Source of the DNA: Leptobrachium leishanense
Lineage: Eukaryota > Chordata > Amphibia > Anura > Megophryidae
Direction: 5' to 3'
Assembly: GCA_009667805.1 (NCBI GenBank)
Contig: CM019063.1
Span: 85,711,877-85,775,876 of the forward strand
Length of the DNA: 64,000 bases
Shown: one piece after another, positions 21,078 to 35,949 of the stretch
How positions within the stretch are numbered: the stretch's first letter is position 1
How the letters are laid out: each line of letters starts with the position of its first letter
Position numbers and translations under genes: made by a program
The notes under the pieces: generated by a model
Database searches by the model: none
Told to the model about the DNA's origin: nothing
The model's input: the letters and a program-made list of their open reading frames with translations, nothing else

Positions 21078-22880
21078 TTTTTTTTTTAAATTTAAAGTTT
21101 TTTATTTTGAAATAAGTCAGCATTACATCATACTGTAAAATAATGGATGACCTCGCAGGGCCAAACAAGAAGACATAACAAGCAACGGAAACCACACATG
21201 GCCAAAAAAGTGTCATCGTAAAAACAGCGAATCGAAAAAATCTAAGGATAGCAATATGTTAGCAGAAAACATCCCCTAGACGGGGGGTCTCATCAAGGTG
21301 GGAAATCAAACATATATAAATGCAGCCACTTAAGGCCGGCCAAGGTAACTACGGTCAAAAAACATGAGTCGCAAAGAAGGACAGGGCGGTAAAAATAAGT
21401 AAAAAGGCAGAAAGTACCATGTGCAGGCAAAAAAGCAAAAGCCCTATGCAATGCAGGCTGGGACTGATCAAAACAAATTACGAACCGTCCTGAAAGTCCA
21501 GGCACTAGGCCAAGCTAGAGACCAGGGACACGTAAGCATATAAGAGAAATGCAGGGGAGGGGTGTAATTCAGTAAAGCTCAGACCTGGAGAGGTAGAGGG
21601 CATAGAAACCAGCCTTCAATCCGGTCGAGGGTCCGGAGGATCTGGTGAGAGGCCCGCAGCCGCAAGGTCAATCCAAGCCACCGCGGGATCCGTGATGGTA
21701 TAGGGGACATTTGCGTGGGTCACCACCAAAGCTCCTGCCAGACCCCAGCGATATCGGACACCCTGTCGGCGAAGAACTGATGTCACTTCACGAAAACGCC
21801 TGCGAGCCATCAGGGTCTGGAATGGGAGATCATGATACAGGGCCAGAGTGGAGCCCTCAAAGCGTACGGGATCCCTCGCGCCCGGAGCAGACATAACCTT
21901 GAAAGCCACTTCACGGAAGGCCACTACGACGTCTCGAGGAGCCCCAGGTGGGTTCGTCGCAGGTCTCCTGACCCGAAACACCGACCCAAGCATGTCAGGT
22001 GTGTCAGGGGGAAGCCCCGTGACCTGAAGCACAAGACGAGTCACGTAGGACGGCAGAGCGTCGGAGGTAATAGAGTCCGGGACACCCCTGACCCTGATGT
22101 TTCGGCGTCTGTGTCTCGTTTCAAGCATCTCCACAGAGCGTGTCAGAAGTTCGACTTGGTATCGCAAACCAGCAACCTGACCAGACAGGTGAGTTTGTTC
22201 CTTTGTCACAGCAGAAGTCGTCTCCTGTACCACCTTCACCTGAGCACGCATCGCCGCTATCTCCGTGCGGACCGCCGCCACCTCAGGCTGCCACACCTCA
22301 CGTATCACCCGAAGCTCCTCCAAGATCCTGCGGAGATCCCCCTTCGTGGAGGGGAGATGGTCGTCCTCCTCCTGCACCTGTTGCTGTCAAAGTCCCGTCC
22401 CCACTGCAGACCGATGATCCGAGGTCACACTATTACTGGCGGAGGTAAGGGGAATCTCAGTCGGGTCCCCATCAAAAATATCCTCTGTGTCCGGCGTTGC
22501 CCCGGACGATGTCCGCATTGCTGATTTTCTCTTCTTCTGTGCCCGTTTCCTAGCAGCCGCCGAGAGAGGGGTCGGGAGTCAGACGCCGGTGACTGCGGGG
22601 CAAGCCAGGGCATCCCAGTAATACCCCCTGAGGTTCATAGTCGCTGTCAGCCTCCGAGGAGCCATAGCCCGGGGGGAGGGAGGAAGAAGCAGTCAGTCCC
22701 GTAAAAGCGGACCCACCTCGCAAAACATCCCGAATGTCCCTCTGTCGGGGGGCCCGTCACTGGGAACGACCGGTAGGCATGGTTCCGGAGATGCTGGGCT
22801 GGCACGAGGTCGCAGGGCGGTGAGGGAATCTCAATACGCCTCGAGTAGGCTTCCAAGATGGCCGCTGTGACTAGGCCCAA
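21078..22880 (-). mobile_element. ORF1-only (HAL1-like) L1-type retrotransposon with TSD
   Basis: A 1.8-kb insertion with 14-bp TSDs (21064-21077 and 22881-22894), a GC-rich 5' end containing GCGGCCATCTTGG, one L1-type ORF1, an approximately 510-bp 3' UTR and an A-rich tail. No ORF2, endonuclease or RT sequence is present. This resembles 'half-L1' elements, which use ORF2 protein from other L1 copies. A deletion from a longer L1 is the alternative. Confidence 0.8.
21616..22377 (-). CDS. L1-type ORF1 protein (nucleic acid chaperone)
   Basis: A 253-residue open frame. Residues ~10-95 are heptad-rich (IREVWQPEVAAVRTEIAAM; SGQVAGLRYQVELLTRSVEM), a coiled coil for trimerisation. An RRM-like domain follows from RRRNIRVRGVPDS (~95 onward), then a basic C-terminal domain with RFEGSTLALYHDLPFQTLMA and RRRFREVTSVLRRQGVRYRW. 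This is the coiled coil-RRM-CTD layout of L1 ORF1p. The natural start may lie upstream: an ATG at 22778-22780 begins a related frame that is broken by stops. ORF1p binds element RNA. Confidence 0.82.
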   Translation of the reverse strand: MQEEDDHLPSTKGDLRRILEELRVIREVWQPEVAAVRTEIAAMRAQVKVVQETTSAVTKEQTHLSGQVAGLRYQVELLTRSVEMLETRHRRRNIRVRGVPDSITSDALPSYVTRLVLQVTGLPPDTPDMLGSVFRVRRPATNPPGAPRDVVVAFREVAFKVMSAPGARDPVRFEGSTLALYHDLPFQTLMARRRFREVTSVLRRQGVRYRWGLAGALVVTHANVPYTITDPAVAWIDLAAAGLSPDPPDPRPD

Positions 22881-22894
22881 TGTTTTCAGTTTCT

Positions 22895-23172
22895 AACCCC
22901 TTTTGTTTCCTAATTTGGATTCAATAGTTTGTGAAATCTTCATTTTCTTTTGGTTTTCAAGTTGACCTTTTCTTCGATTGAGTTATGTTCTGGTAAGTGT
23001 TCCCAGCCTTGAAAGAGGAAGTGCTGCTCCCGTAGTGGACCTTTGTAGAGTTGATTGGGCAGGACTAGGTAGTTTGGGAGGGATTCCCATGCGGGGGGGG
23101 GGGGGATGTTTGTGGATCCCCCTTTCTTTGCTGTTGGAGCAATAACATTGCTAATACCTCACCTCCGAGTAA
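22895..23172. other. Unassigned gap between repeats
   Basis: No coding or RNA signal. A G run (23094-23104) is the only notable feature. Confidence 0.4.
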
Positions 23173-23993
23173 TTAACCCCTTAGTGACCAGGCGGTTTTA
23201 CACAAATCCGTCCTTTAGTGACCGCTGCTGTTACATTTCTGCGCTGTTAGTGTTTAGGTCAAATTTTCCTCTTACTCGTTTATTCAACCCACATATTATA
23301 CACCGTTTTTCCCGCCATTAAATGGATTTTCTAGAAATACCATTATTTCCATCATATCGAATAATTTACTATAAAATGGTAAAAACACTTTCATAATTTA
23401 ATCCCCAAAATCTACAACCACCAAAAAAAAGACCCCGGCTAAATAGTTTCAAAATTTTGTCCCTAGACTAGAAATACCCAATTTTTACATGTTTTTGCTT
23501 TTTAACCCCATTCACTGCTGAGCCAGTTCACCTATGTGCGCTGCGCTCATTCTGACCATTTTGTGCTAATTATTTAGAGATGACAGCCTAGGTCCTATTT
23601 AATTAAACCCCCCAGACAAAAAATATGTTTTTATTTTTTTTGTTACCAAACATGACCAGGTTTGGTGTATCATTAGAAAGGCCATGATCAGGCCTTTCAA
23701 ATGATGTCAAATATGACCATCTAGCTGCCATGGATCGGGAGATCCTTAGGATCCCCTGATCTCTACATGGCTGCTAGATGGTTAACTGGCCCACTGACAT
23801 ACTCACATGCTGATGACGTCACCATGCAGGGTGGCGACGTCAACCTCGCCAGCCCATGTTAATCACATGTGCAGGCTTCCTCCCTGCCAGATCGCCAAGG
23901 GAGGCAAGTATCCGGCGGGAGGGGGGTTAGGCGCCGCTGACAGGACCCGTGGACAGGACGTACAGGGTACATCAGCGGTCCTTAAGGGGTTAA
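23173..23993. mobile_element. TTAA-type non-autonomous DNA transposon (family A), intact copy
   Basis: TTAA at both ends. The inverted termini CCCCTTAGTGACC and CCCCTTAAGGACC agree at 11 of 13 bases. It is the reference copy for the fragments at 2371/11052 and 30702. There is no transposase ORF. TTAA TSDs point to piggyBac or Kolobok transposases acting in trans. Confidence 0.85.
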
Positions 23994-24590
23994 AATTGTA
24001 ACTTTCCGCCATAAATTAGGAAAAGTAAATTCTTTTGATTTACTTAACACTACATATAAAATCAACCCCTTTTTTCCTAACTTGTGAGAATTATGGATTG
24101 ATGCCGTTTGCACATCAAGCCCCAGCTTTCTCTGAGAAACACTGCTACGATCACTGATGTGATGAGGTTAGCAAGATTGTGGGTTAAGAAAAGTTATCCA
24201 CTATTAGCATTTGTTATTTCAGCCTGATAATGAATCCCAATCAAAGATGACTTTGCCACTTCTAGTCACCCATGCCTTCTGCTAGATCAGAAAAGCACTG
24301 CTGCTGCAGCACTAAAAGCTCTTGAGCAGGATCCTCTACATTCATCTTTAACCAGCCAATTATAGCTATTCATATACACCTTAACATAGCCGCATTAATG
24401 CTTTAATATAAACTGGGGACTTCCTGCACTTTCCCCCCCTAGAATGCACATTTAAGTTAACCATGCAAAATGCATAAAACAAACCAACCACCCTATGTAA
24501 TTTGCCATATTTTACAAATGCTGTAAGATAAACACAGAGGATTTAGGTTGACATAAGGGTTGAGCTGGTCAAATGATTCACAAAACACAT
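23994..24590. other. Downstream flank of RPS23
   Basis: No gene or repeat that I can name. It separates the TTAA element from the RPS23 polyadenylation region. Confidence 0.4.
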
Positions 24591-24607
24591 CTACTTGTGA
24601 AAGAAAA

Positions 24608-24613
24608 TTTATT
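24608..24613 (-). promoter_or_regulatory. RPS23: RPS23 polyadenylation signal (AATAAA)
   Basis: AATAAA on the minus strand, 21 bases past the stop codon (24635-24637). Such a short 3' UTR is usual for ribosomal protein genes. Confidence 0.85.
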
Positions 24614-24634
24614 TGTATTGAAAGGACAGCATGT

Positions 24635-29192
<4,558 letters not shown>

Positions 29193-29196
<4 letters not shown>

Positions 29197-29228
29197 CCTG
29201 CCTGTCCCCTGGCTGACTACGGAAAGAG
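29193..29228 (-). CDS. RPS23: RPS23 exon 1: TOP start, short leader, ATGG
   Basis: Coding part 29193-29196 (ATGG), then the donor GTGAGT. The leader upstream begins with the pyrimidine run CTCTTTCC (29228-29221), the expected 5' terminal oligopyrimidine (TOP) start that puts translation under mTOR/LARP1 control. The start site at 29228 is inferred from this motif. Confidence 0.85.
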
Positions 29229-29486
29229 CGACTCCCAGCAGGCACCGAGACACAGAGCCAGGGGCAGGACCCCGACCAGGCTGCCCAATCACTGCCTGTA
29301 CGAAAAATAAAGACAAAAGCATATTTTATTCATTTATCTGTGCGGTTTCTCAACTCAAAACCACTGCAAGCTGTCATTTAAAACCACACGGACGACAATG
29401 ATATCGTATAAACGCAGATATAGCAGATTTTTAATCTTTTGAACCAACAGGCAAGTAGCTAGTGGCATGGTCGTGGGAAGGAAAAG

Positions 29487-29510
29487 ACTACATTTCCCGT
29501 GATGCAGTGC
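29487..29510 (+). promoter_or_regulatory. ZNF143-type site upstream of RPS23
   Basis: ACTACATTTCCCGTGATGC followed by AGTGC is close to the ZNF143/THAP11 consensus (ACTACAATTCCCAGMATGC). It lies about 260 bp upstream of the inferred RPS23 start, a usual promoter position. Confidence 0.55.
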
Positions 29511-29567
29511 TTCTCCAGGGGGCTTTCATGGCCACGCCTTCCAAGTAGAGTGTCCTGTTCTGATGAA

Positions 29568-30185
29568 TTAAAGAAACACTCTACTCAAAAAATCACCCCC
29601 CCCCCGTTTTTTAATCCTAACCTATCCCTATTCTCTTAATAAATCTTTCGTTTTTATTTTTTTTGTGTAACTGTAATAATTACCCTAAAATCCTCTTCTT
29701 TCCAGCGGCGTTTTTTTTATTTTTATATACTCACCTCCCTCCTCTTCCGCTCCAGTCCTTCTTCTTGCTTCTTGGCTTCTGGTTTACGTGAGAAGCGCGC
29801 ATGCGCGCCTCTCACATAAGCCAGCCAATCGGCAGGCTTCCTCCCGGCTCCCTCTGAGGATTAGTGTTGCGCGCAAGAGGATGCGCGCAACACTAACCCT
29901 CAGAGGGAGCCGCCAGCTTCTACGGTGAGTTGGAGACGTCATCCCGCTGAAAGCGCGATGACGTCTCCTACTCGGCAAAAGTCGGCAGAAGTGGGAAATA
30001 GGATTCCGGCTCTGCTGACTGACAGCTGGGAGGGCGGAGTAAAGTCCTCCGCCTCTCTCAGCTGTTTTCAGCATTTTCAGCTGATCGGCTGAGCGGAGGG
30101 AGGGGGGACAGAGGGCGGCATACTCCGGGCATCATGACCACCTAAAATAGCTTAGGTGGTCATGTTGCTTAGAGTATCCCTTTAA
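29568..30185. mobile_element. TTAA-type MITE (family B), reverse copy
   Basis: TTAA at both ends. The right end GCTTAGAGTATCCCTTTAA is the reverse complement of the TTAAAGGGATACTCTAGGC start at 31349 and 57998, and the left end is TTAAAGAAACACTCTA. An internal GACGTCATC palindromic pair (29936-29965) recurs in all copies. There is no ORF for a transposase. Confidence 0.85.
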
Positions 30186-30701
30186 CTGATCTAACAGAGC
30201 ACCGCTCCTTCTCGGCAGACACGTGTTGTGGAGGAGGCTGTGTGGGAACTTGGGAAGAAGCAGCATTGTGCAGGAGGTGTTACAGTTACATGCAGTTATA
30301 AAGCGTCAGTTATAAAGCGTCAGTTATAAAGCGTCAAGTTCCGCAACGCTGTGCAAAAGGGAGAGGCAGAATAACAAATATACATTGAAGATGCAATGCA
30401 TGTCTGGTGCAGACGTCGTTCATTGTTATTACTTTGGTGACAGGGTTGCCATCTTTTTCCATCAAACACTCAGACATCGCGCGGCTTTATTTTTTTAGTA
30501 TACACTTGTATGGAATATGACTGAGGCTCCCAGTCGGATGGTGCTTGCGCGACTGGGTCAGCATCCAATCACACGCATGTCGGCTGTATTCAGCGTCTCG
30601 GCCTCCTTATGCAAGAGAAAACAGGAGGGGGTCGTGGATTGTGCCTTCCTTTGCACTGCGGGATGAGAGGGGAGTATCGATTCTTGATGAATAACTATTT
30701 T
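30186..30701. other. Unassigned gap
   Basis: No gene recognised. A short tandem run of AGTTATAAAGCGTC (about three copies, 30295-30338) is present. Confidence 0.45.
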
Positions 30702-32375
30702 TTAAACCCCTTAGTGGCTGGGCGTTTTTACGATTGTCCGTCCTTTAGTGCCCGCTGCTGTTTTTACGTTTCTGCACTGTTTGTGGTCAGGTCAAATTTT
30801 CCTCTTACTCGTTTATGAAACCCACACATATTATAACCGTTTTTCTCGCCATTAAATGGACTTCCTAAAGATAACACTATTTCCATCATATCATATAATT
30901 TAATATAAAAAAATGAGATATGATGAAGAAAAAAAAACACTTTTACGTAATTTAATCCCCAAAATCTACAACCGCCAAAAAAGACCCCGGCTAAATATTT
31001 TCGAAATTTTGTCCTGAAATTAGAAATATTCAATTTTTGCGTGTTTTTGCTTTTTAACCCCATCACTGCTGAGCCATTTCACCTCTGTGTGCTGAGTTTA
31101 TTTTGGCCGTTTCATGCTCATTATGTTTAAACATGATTTGAAGTCTTATTTTATTATACCCCAGACAATTTTTTTTTTTTGAAGTAAAGCTCACTTTTTA
31201 TTTATTTATTATTATTAAATTTTTTTACTGTTAGACGAAACCTGGTCATGTTTGGTATCATTGTAAAGGCCATAATCAGGAGTCACTGATTGGGAGCTAG
31301 CTGGCGGGATCCAAAGGATCCCCCTAGCTCCACTTGGAAGCTAGGATGTTAAAGGGATACTCTAGGCAACTTGACCACCTAAGCTTTTTTAGGTGGTCAC
31401 GATGCCCTGAGTATGCCCTTGCCTTTCCCCCCTGCCTCCGCTCAGCCGATCGGCTAAAACAGCTGAGAGACGCGGAGGACTTTACTCCGCCCTCCCAGCT
31501 GTCAGTCAGCAGAGCGGGATTCGTATTGCCCGCTTCTGCCGACTATTGCCGAGTAGGAGACGTCATCGCGCTTTCAGCGCAATGATGTCTCCAACTCGCT
31601 GCAGTAGCTGGTGGCAGCGGCTGAGGATTAGTGTTGCACGCATCCTCTTGCGCGCAACACTAATCAAAGAAGATGGAGCCGGGAGGAAGCCTGCTGATTG
31701 GCTGGTTTACGTGAGAGGCGCGCTTCTCACGTAAACCATTAGCCAAGTTAAAGATTTTCAGGACGGAAGAGGAGGGAGGTGAGTATAAAAATAAAAAAAA
31801 AACGCAGTTGGAAACAAGTGGTTTTTAGGGTAAGTATTACAGTAAAAAAAAAAAAATACTCACTAAATAACTAGGTAGAGAATAGGTATATTTTAATGTA
31901 AATAAAAGGGGGGAATTTTTGCCTAGAGTGTCCCTTTAACTGTCCCACTGATGTCATCGCACATGTAGCGAGGATGTCATTGGGTGGGGGTGACCCGGAG
32001 GCTTGGCTGACATCCAAGTTGTCAGCCACTTCTGGGAGCGAATCGCAATCCAGCGCCGATTGGCGCCAAATTGTGGTCCGGCGATGGAGGGGTTAAAGAG
32101 AGGCACCACTGAAAAGGGAAGACTCTGCTCTTTCCAGCAGTACCTTTCTTTTTTTTGGGAGGGGCACCTGAAAATGATGTCAATACGTCGGCTGGGGCCA
32201 TAAAACCATCAAGCTTGCTTCCAGTAAGCCAGTGAGACGTGGGACCCTGGCCAGAGAGGTGAGTATAGGGAGGGAGGTGGGTTAAAGGACCATGACGTAC
32301 ATAGTACGTCCTTGGTCCTTAAGGGAAATTTTCCCCAGGACGTACTATGTACGTCAGTGGTCTTTATGGAGTTAA
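30702..32375. mobile_element. TTAA-type element (family A) with nested family B copy
   Basis: It begins TTAAACCCCTTAGTGGC and ends TTTATGGAGTTAA. The interior matches 23173-23993. Near the 3' end GACGTACATAGTACGTCC and its relatives form local palindromes. A family B MITE interrupts it at an internal TTAA (31349-31939). Confidence 0.83.
31349..31939. mobile_element. TTAA-type MITE (family B) nested in family A
   Basis: It runs from TTAAAGGGATACTCTAGGC to GCCTAGAGTGTCCCTTTAA, near-perfect inverted ends. Removing it with one TTAA restores CTAGGATGTTAACTGTCCC, equivalent to CTAGATGGTTAACTGGCCC at 23776. The target was therefore the internal TTAA of the host element. Confidence 0.88.
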
Positions 32376-33289
32376 AGCGATTTTGCAAGTTCACTTTATA
32401 CCAGGTTCTCAAAGCCGATATTTCTATTTAAATACTGATTCCAGATGAGACTCATGAGCGACAAGCTTCATAAAGACTCATTCTGAGTTGAAACGTTGCC
32501 AGGTCCCCTTAGGTGGAATAAAGTTCTCTCAAACCTGGAGTTGGGGGACCACCACATTCTCATACATTCTCCAGGGACCCCGGGACCACAGGCCCACATA
32601 TTGCCAGTGTGTGGTATCCTGATTTGTTTTTCATTCAGACAGAGACACTGACAGAGTCGCAAACACACTCAGTGAAACTAACAGATACACAGATATTTGT
32701 CTCGGAGTTGAAAAAAAAGGAATAAAATACATTTTAAAAAACAAAATGTTCTATTCCATAGTTGGTGCTAATGTAGCGTCTCAAAATGTTATCGTTAGCA
32801 CTAGCATTAGTAAGTTTAACGTCCCTCATCGATATTCCGATCTTGACAATACAATCAGGTGAACAGTTTTGCGCTTCCACCACTTCTTCTCCTTGGAAGC
32901 AGAGTGAGTCTGGGAAAAAATATTTCCTAGTCTTCCTCTGGATCAATCCGTTCCTTATGTTACCGTGGTTCAGATTTCAGATCGATTCATTATTTCGGAT
33001 GACCGTTATTTTGGATCCATTCGTTATTTTGTTTTTATTAGTAATTCGTATTTCAGATTGATTCGCATTTTGTTTTTATTAGTTATTTTGGAATGTGAAA
33101 TGGATGAATTAATTACTTAGATTAGGGTAAAAATAATAAAACGATACCCGCGGGGCTGCTGTCCTTGGTGCTGAATAGGTTTCAGCACCATAGACAGCCC
33201 CGCTGAACGCAGCCATTATATCAGGATGAAATTATGCTGATTTTTGCTTTGGATATGTTAATACCACAATGACTTAATAAGGATTTTGA
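32376..33289. other. Old repeat debris with a decayed hammerhead-like patch
   Basis: 32465-32500 reads CTTCATAAAGACTCATTCTG then AGTTGAAACGTTGCC: a GACTC...GAGTT hairpin followed by GAAAC, with AATAAAG downstream. The 5' core is lost, so it is at best a degenerate Penelope-type hammerhead relic. 32990-33110 has ATTCGTTATTTTG-type degenerate repeats. No gene. Confidence 0.4.
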
Positions 33290-33832
33290 CTTGTGCCATT
33301 TTTTGTAGATAGGATATAATCAGAATGGGGGGGAATAATTTGTTTGATATAGATTCCATAAGACGACCAATATATATATGTGGTTGAATATCTCATTTAA
33401 TGTGTCATTTTATATTGTGCTTTTATCGTGCTGCCTTATGGAGTACCAAGATCATGGAGTGTGCCCAGCGATATAGGGACTGATGCTGCTTTGGGAGGAC
33501 AGGGATTGAAGTGCTGTCATTCTGGGAGCACTTCTGAACGAATAGGAAACCAAAAGGTACGCTTTACTAAAGAGCATGGGGGCGATTCTGGATTACGGCT
33601 GCTCTGAATGAGTGTTGGGTTTATAGTGAAAGGGATACCAAATGGTGCGTTTCGTAGAGGAAAGCAAACAGAACTGCCCTTCAAAGCACCCCTATGGACG
33701 CGTGGTGTACGGAAGCGTGATGACGTCATCCGCAGAAGATGGAAGAGACCAAGCGACTCCACATGGCTGACTGTTAATCGGCACTCGAACTTCAAAAAAA
33801 GAGGACCTTATATAAGGTCTTTATAAAATATT

Positions 33833-33919
33833 CAGTATACCAAAATGCGTTTCGCATAAAAAGCTTCCTCAGTTGGTGCTACTGACAGCTTTTTATGCAA
33901 AACACATTTTGGTATACTG
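33833..33919. repeat. Inverted duplication of a hammerhead-like segment
   Basis: Arms 33833-33865 and 33887-33919 are reverse complements at 31 of 33 positions. Both differences are G to A in the plus-strand arm within former CG dinucleotides, as expected from methyl-CpG decay. The spacer is 21 bases. Confidence 0.85.
33839..33877 (-). ncRNA. Hammerhead-like motif, degenerate
   Basis: Minus strand: stem I ACCAA, core CTGAGGA (fits CUGANGA), extra A, short stem II GC...GC, GAAAC, GCATT, then TTGGT closing a 5-bp stem I. The spacing equals that of the motifs at 4723 and 43613. The weak stem II makes activity doubtful. Confidence 0.5.
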
Positions 33920-34577
33920 TATTTTTTACTACTAATAAAATTTGCCTTATTATACACCTATCCTGGGTCCTGGATGCTTGTATTCGCCGAGGAAGTGACT
34001 GAGGCTGATAGGTGATCCGGTGCACCTTCTGAAGTCACCGGCTGCCTACAAATCTGGTGTCTGATCGATAAGACACCAGCAAATGTGAGTACGACATTCT
34101 TCTCCTTTTTTTGCACTATATTTTATACAATATTGCTCTATGTGAGTCATTTTATATTTTGAGGGACACTGAGGATGGTAATCCTGTAAGGAAACCACAC
34201 TTCTGAGCCACAGGGTGCATCATAAGGAACCACTAACAGGACAAGAAGCGCCAACTCCAGCACATCTTTCTTTTATACTGACTTACAAGGTGGAAAAGGG
34301 ATATACCACCAAGTGGTCTGGAGAGGCAGCTGACTCCACAAATACCAGATACTGTATGACTTTTATTTTTATTCTTCCCTGCACTGATTATTAAGAATTT
34401 CACAAACATTAAGACTTTTGCAACCTGGAGTATACAGGATAAGGCTGTAAATGTCACATTACTTTGTTTTATCCTATTTTCACCATTTTTACTTGCATTG
34501 TATTTTATTTGATTGTATTGAGGTTGTTTATTTGCCATCACCACCAGTGTGGTGCAAGTGGCACAGATACACACATT

Positions 34578-35469
34578 CAGGGTTATTCAAAGAGATCCGA
34601 ATTGCTTGAGAAAGGTAACCGAACGCTGAATATACCTTTCTTGAAAATTTGGCTATCCAGAGAGCAGGCAATATGCCAAATCCTGGCGAATTGCCTGAAC
34701 ATAAGGTCCCTGTTCGGTGCCTGTTCGAGGGCAGTGAAATCCCCATGAAAAAGCACTGCTTCGGCTATTCAGAGAACGAAAACCAGCAGTGAAAGGTTCC
34801 CGAAATGCCCTGTCATTTGGTGGTTTAATTCGGCAAGTTTATTCAGGAGAATCCCATAGGCTTCAATGTTAAAAATATTCCCGTTTTAATTCAATATCTA
34901 ATAAACCATTCATTATAAAATTCTGCAGTAAAGCGTCTCTTTATTTATAGATTTTTTTAGGATATTTTAAGCATTTTTCTGATTTTTATTTTTATAAAGT
35001 CCGATTTTTTTTTTTATTATTTTTTTTTTAAGTTTACTTATTTTTTCTGTAACGGCCCTCTTTATTATCATTCCCTGGACCTCATATGTAAATTTCAGAC
35101 ATTTTCGCTCAGTAGTTTCTTTGCAAACAGAGTTTCACTTTTCAATCATTCATGCAAACTGTTTTCCTAATTTATTCACTGCCTCTTCTGCGGTGTCGAA
35201 GGCTGCGATCGGCTCCTGTTTGTGTTCTTCTGTGGTTTTCGGCAGGTTAATCCAGATGTTTTTGAGAGTTTTCGGCGTGCATTCGCTGGTTTTTGCGGTT
35301 TGTTTTCGTCGGGTTTGTGGCAGCTTTTCCCTGCAGTTCGGGGACCCTGTGGTGTTTGCTGAATACACCGCAGGGTCGCCGAAATGGGATCGGCAAAACG
35401 AACCAAATTGAAGAAAACGAAAAGTCACCGAAGGTGCGGTGACTTTTCGAATCTCTTTGAATAACCCTG
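34578..35469. mobile_element. CAGGGTTATTCAAAGAG-type MITE, copy 1 (Harbinger-like)
   Basis: Inverted termini: CAGGGTTATTCAAAGAGATC at 34578 against the reverse complement at 35469. The interior contains internal inverted pieces (GGTAACCGAACGCTGAA) and matches 60041-60961 in reverse orientation. No transposase. Confidence 0.85.
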
Positions 35470-35559
35470 CAAGTCTTTGGTAATGTCCATGGGTTCTAGA
35501 ATTCAGGCAGTCATTGCCAGTAAAGGATTCTCAACAAAACATTAAAAATAAACATTTTA

Positions 35560-35812
35560 TTTATGATTATATTCATTTGTCCAATTATATTGGAGCCCCT
35601 GAAAATGGGGGGACTGTGTATAAAAATGGTTGCAGTTCCTAAAATTTGTACTTGATATTTATGTTCAACCCCTTGAATTAAAGCTGAAAGTCTGCACTTC
35701 AAATTCATTTGGATTGTTTCATTTTAATTTTATTCTGGTGGCATACAGAGGCAAAAGTATGAAAATTGTGCCTGTGTCCAAACATATATATGGAACTAAC
35801 TGTATATATATG
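35560..35812 (+). mobile_element. Tc1/mariner-type 3' end fragment
   Basis: TTGGAGCCCCTGAAAATGG, CAACCCCTTGAATTAAAGCT and the end GGAACTAACTGTATA match the 3' region of a common vertebrate Tc1-like family whose TIR begins CAGTTAGGTCC. The transposase is absent. Confidence 0.65.
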
Positions 35813-35949
35813 ATTTGAGTGTGTGTGGAGGGTTAAGTGCAAGGTGACAAACATTAATTAGGGGGGAGTAATCATAGTGAGTTTCCACACTTACTTTTTA
35901 GGACTTGCCCCCTGTTGCTGGTACTGCGGCCTGTTCCTCAGCACGAGTG

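Larger units (their letters stand above)
33290..34230 (-). mobile_element. Penelope-like pseudo-LTR debris
   Basis: This non-coding stretch contains a hammerhead-like motif (33839-33877, minus) and its inverted twin, ACGTCATC-rich sequence at 33718-33732, and an AATAAA downstream of the plus-strand twin. The PLE assignment is by analogy with the hammerhead of the complete element; no RT is present. Confidence 0.45.

Noticed and set aside
21832..22524. Plus-strand 230-codon frame
   Set aside because: It is antisense to the L1-type ORF1, which has the recognisable domains.
32455..32505. A hammerhead at the GAAACGTTG patch
   Set aside because: The 5' core is not CUGANGA. Only one hairpin and GAAAC remain, so it is reported as debris, not as a ribozyme.
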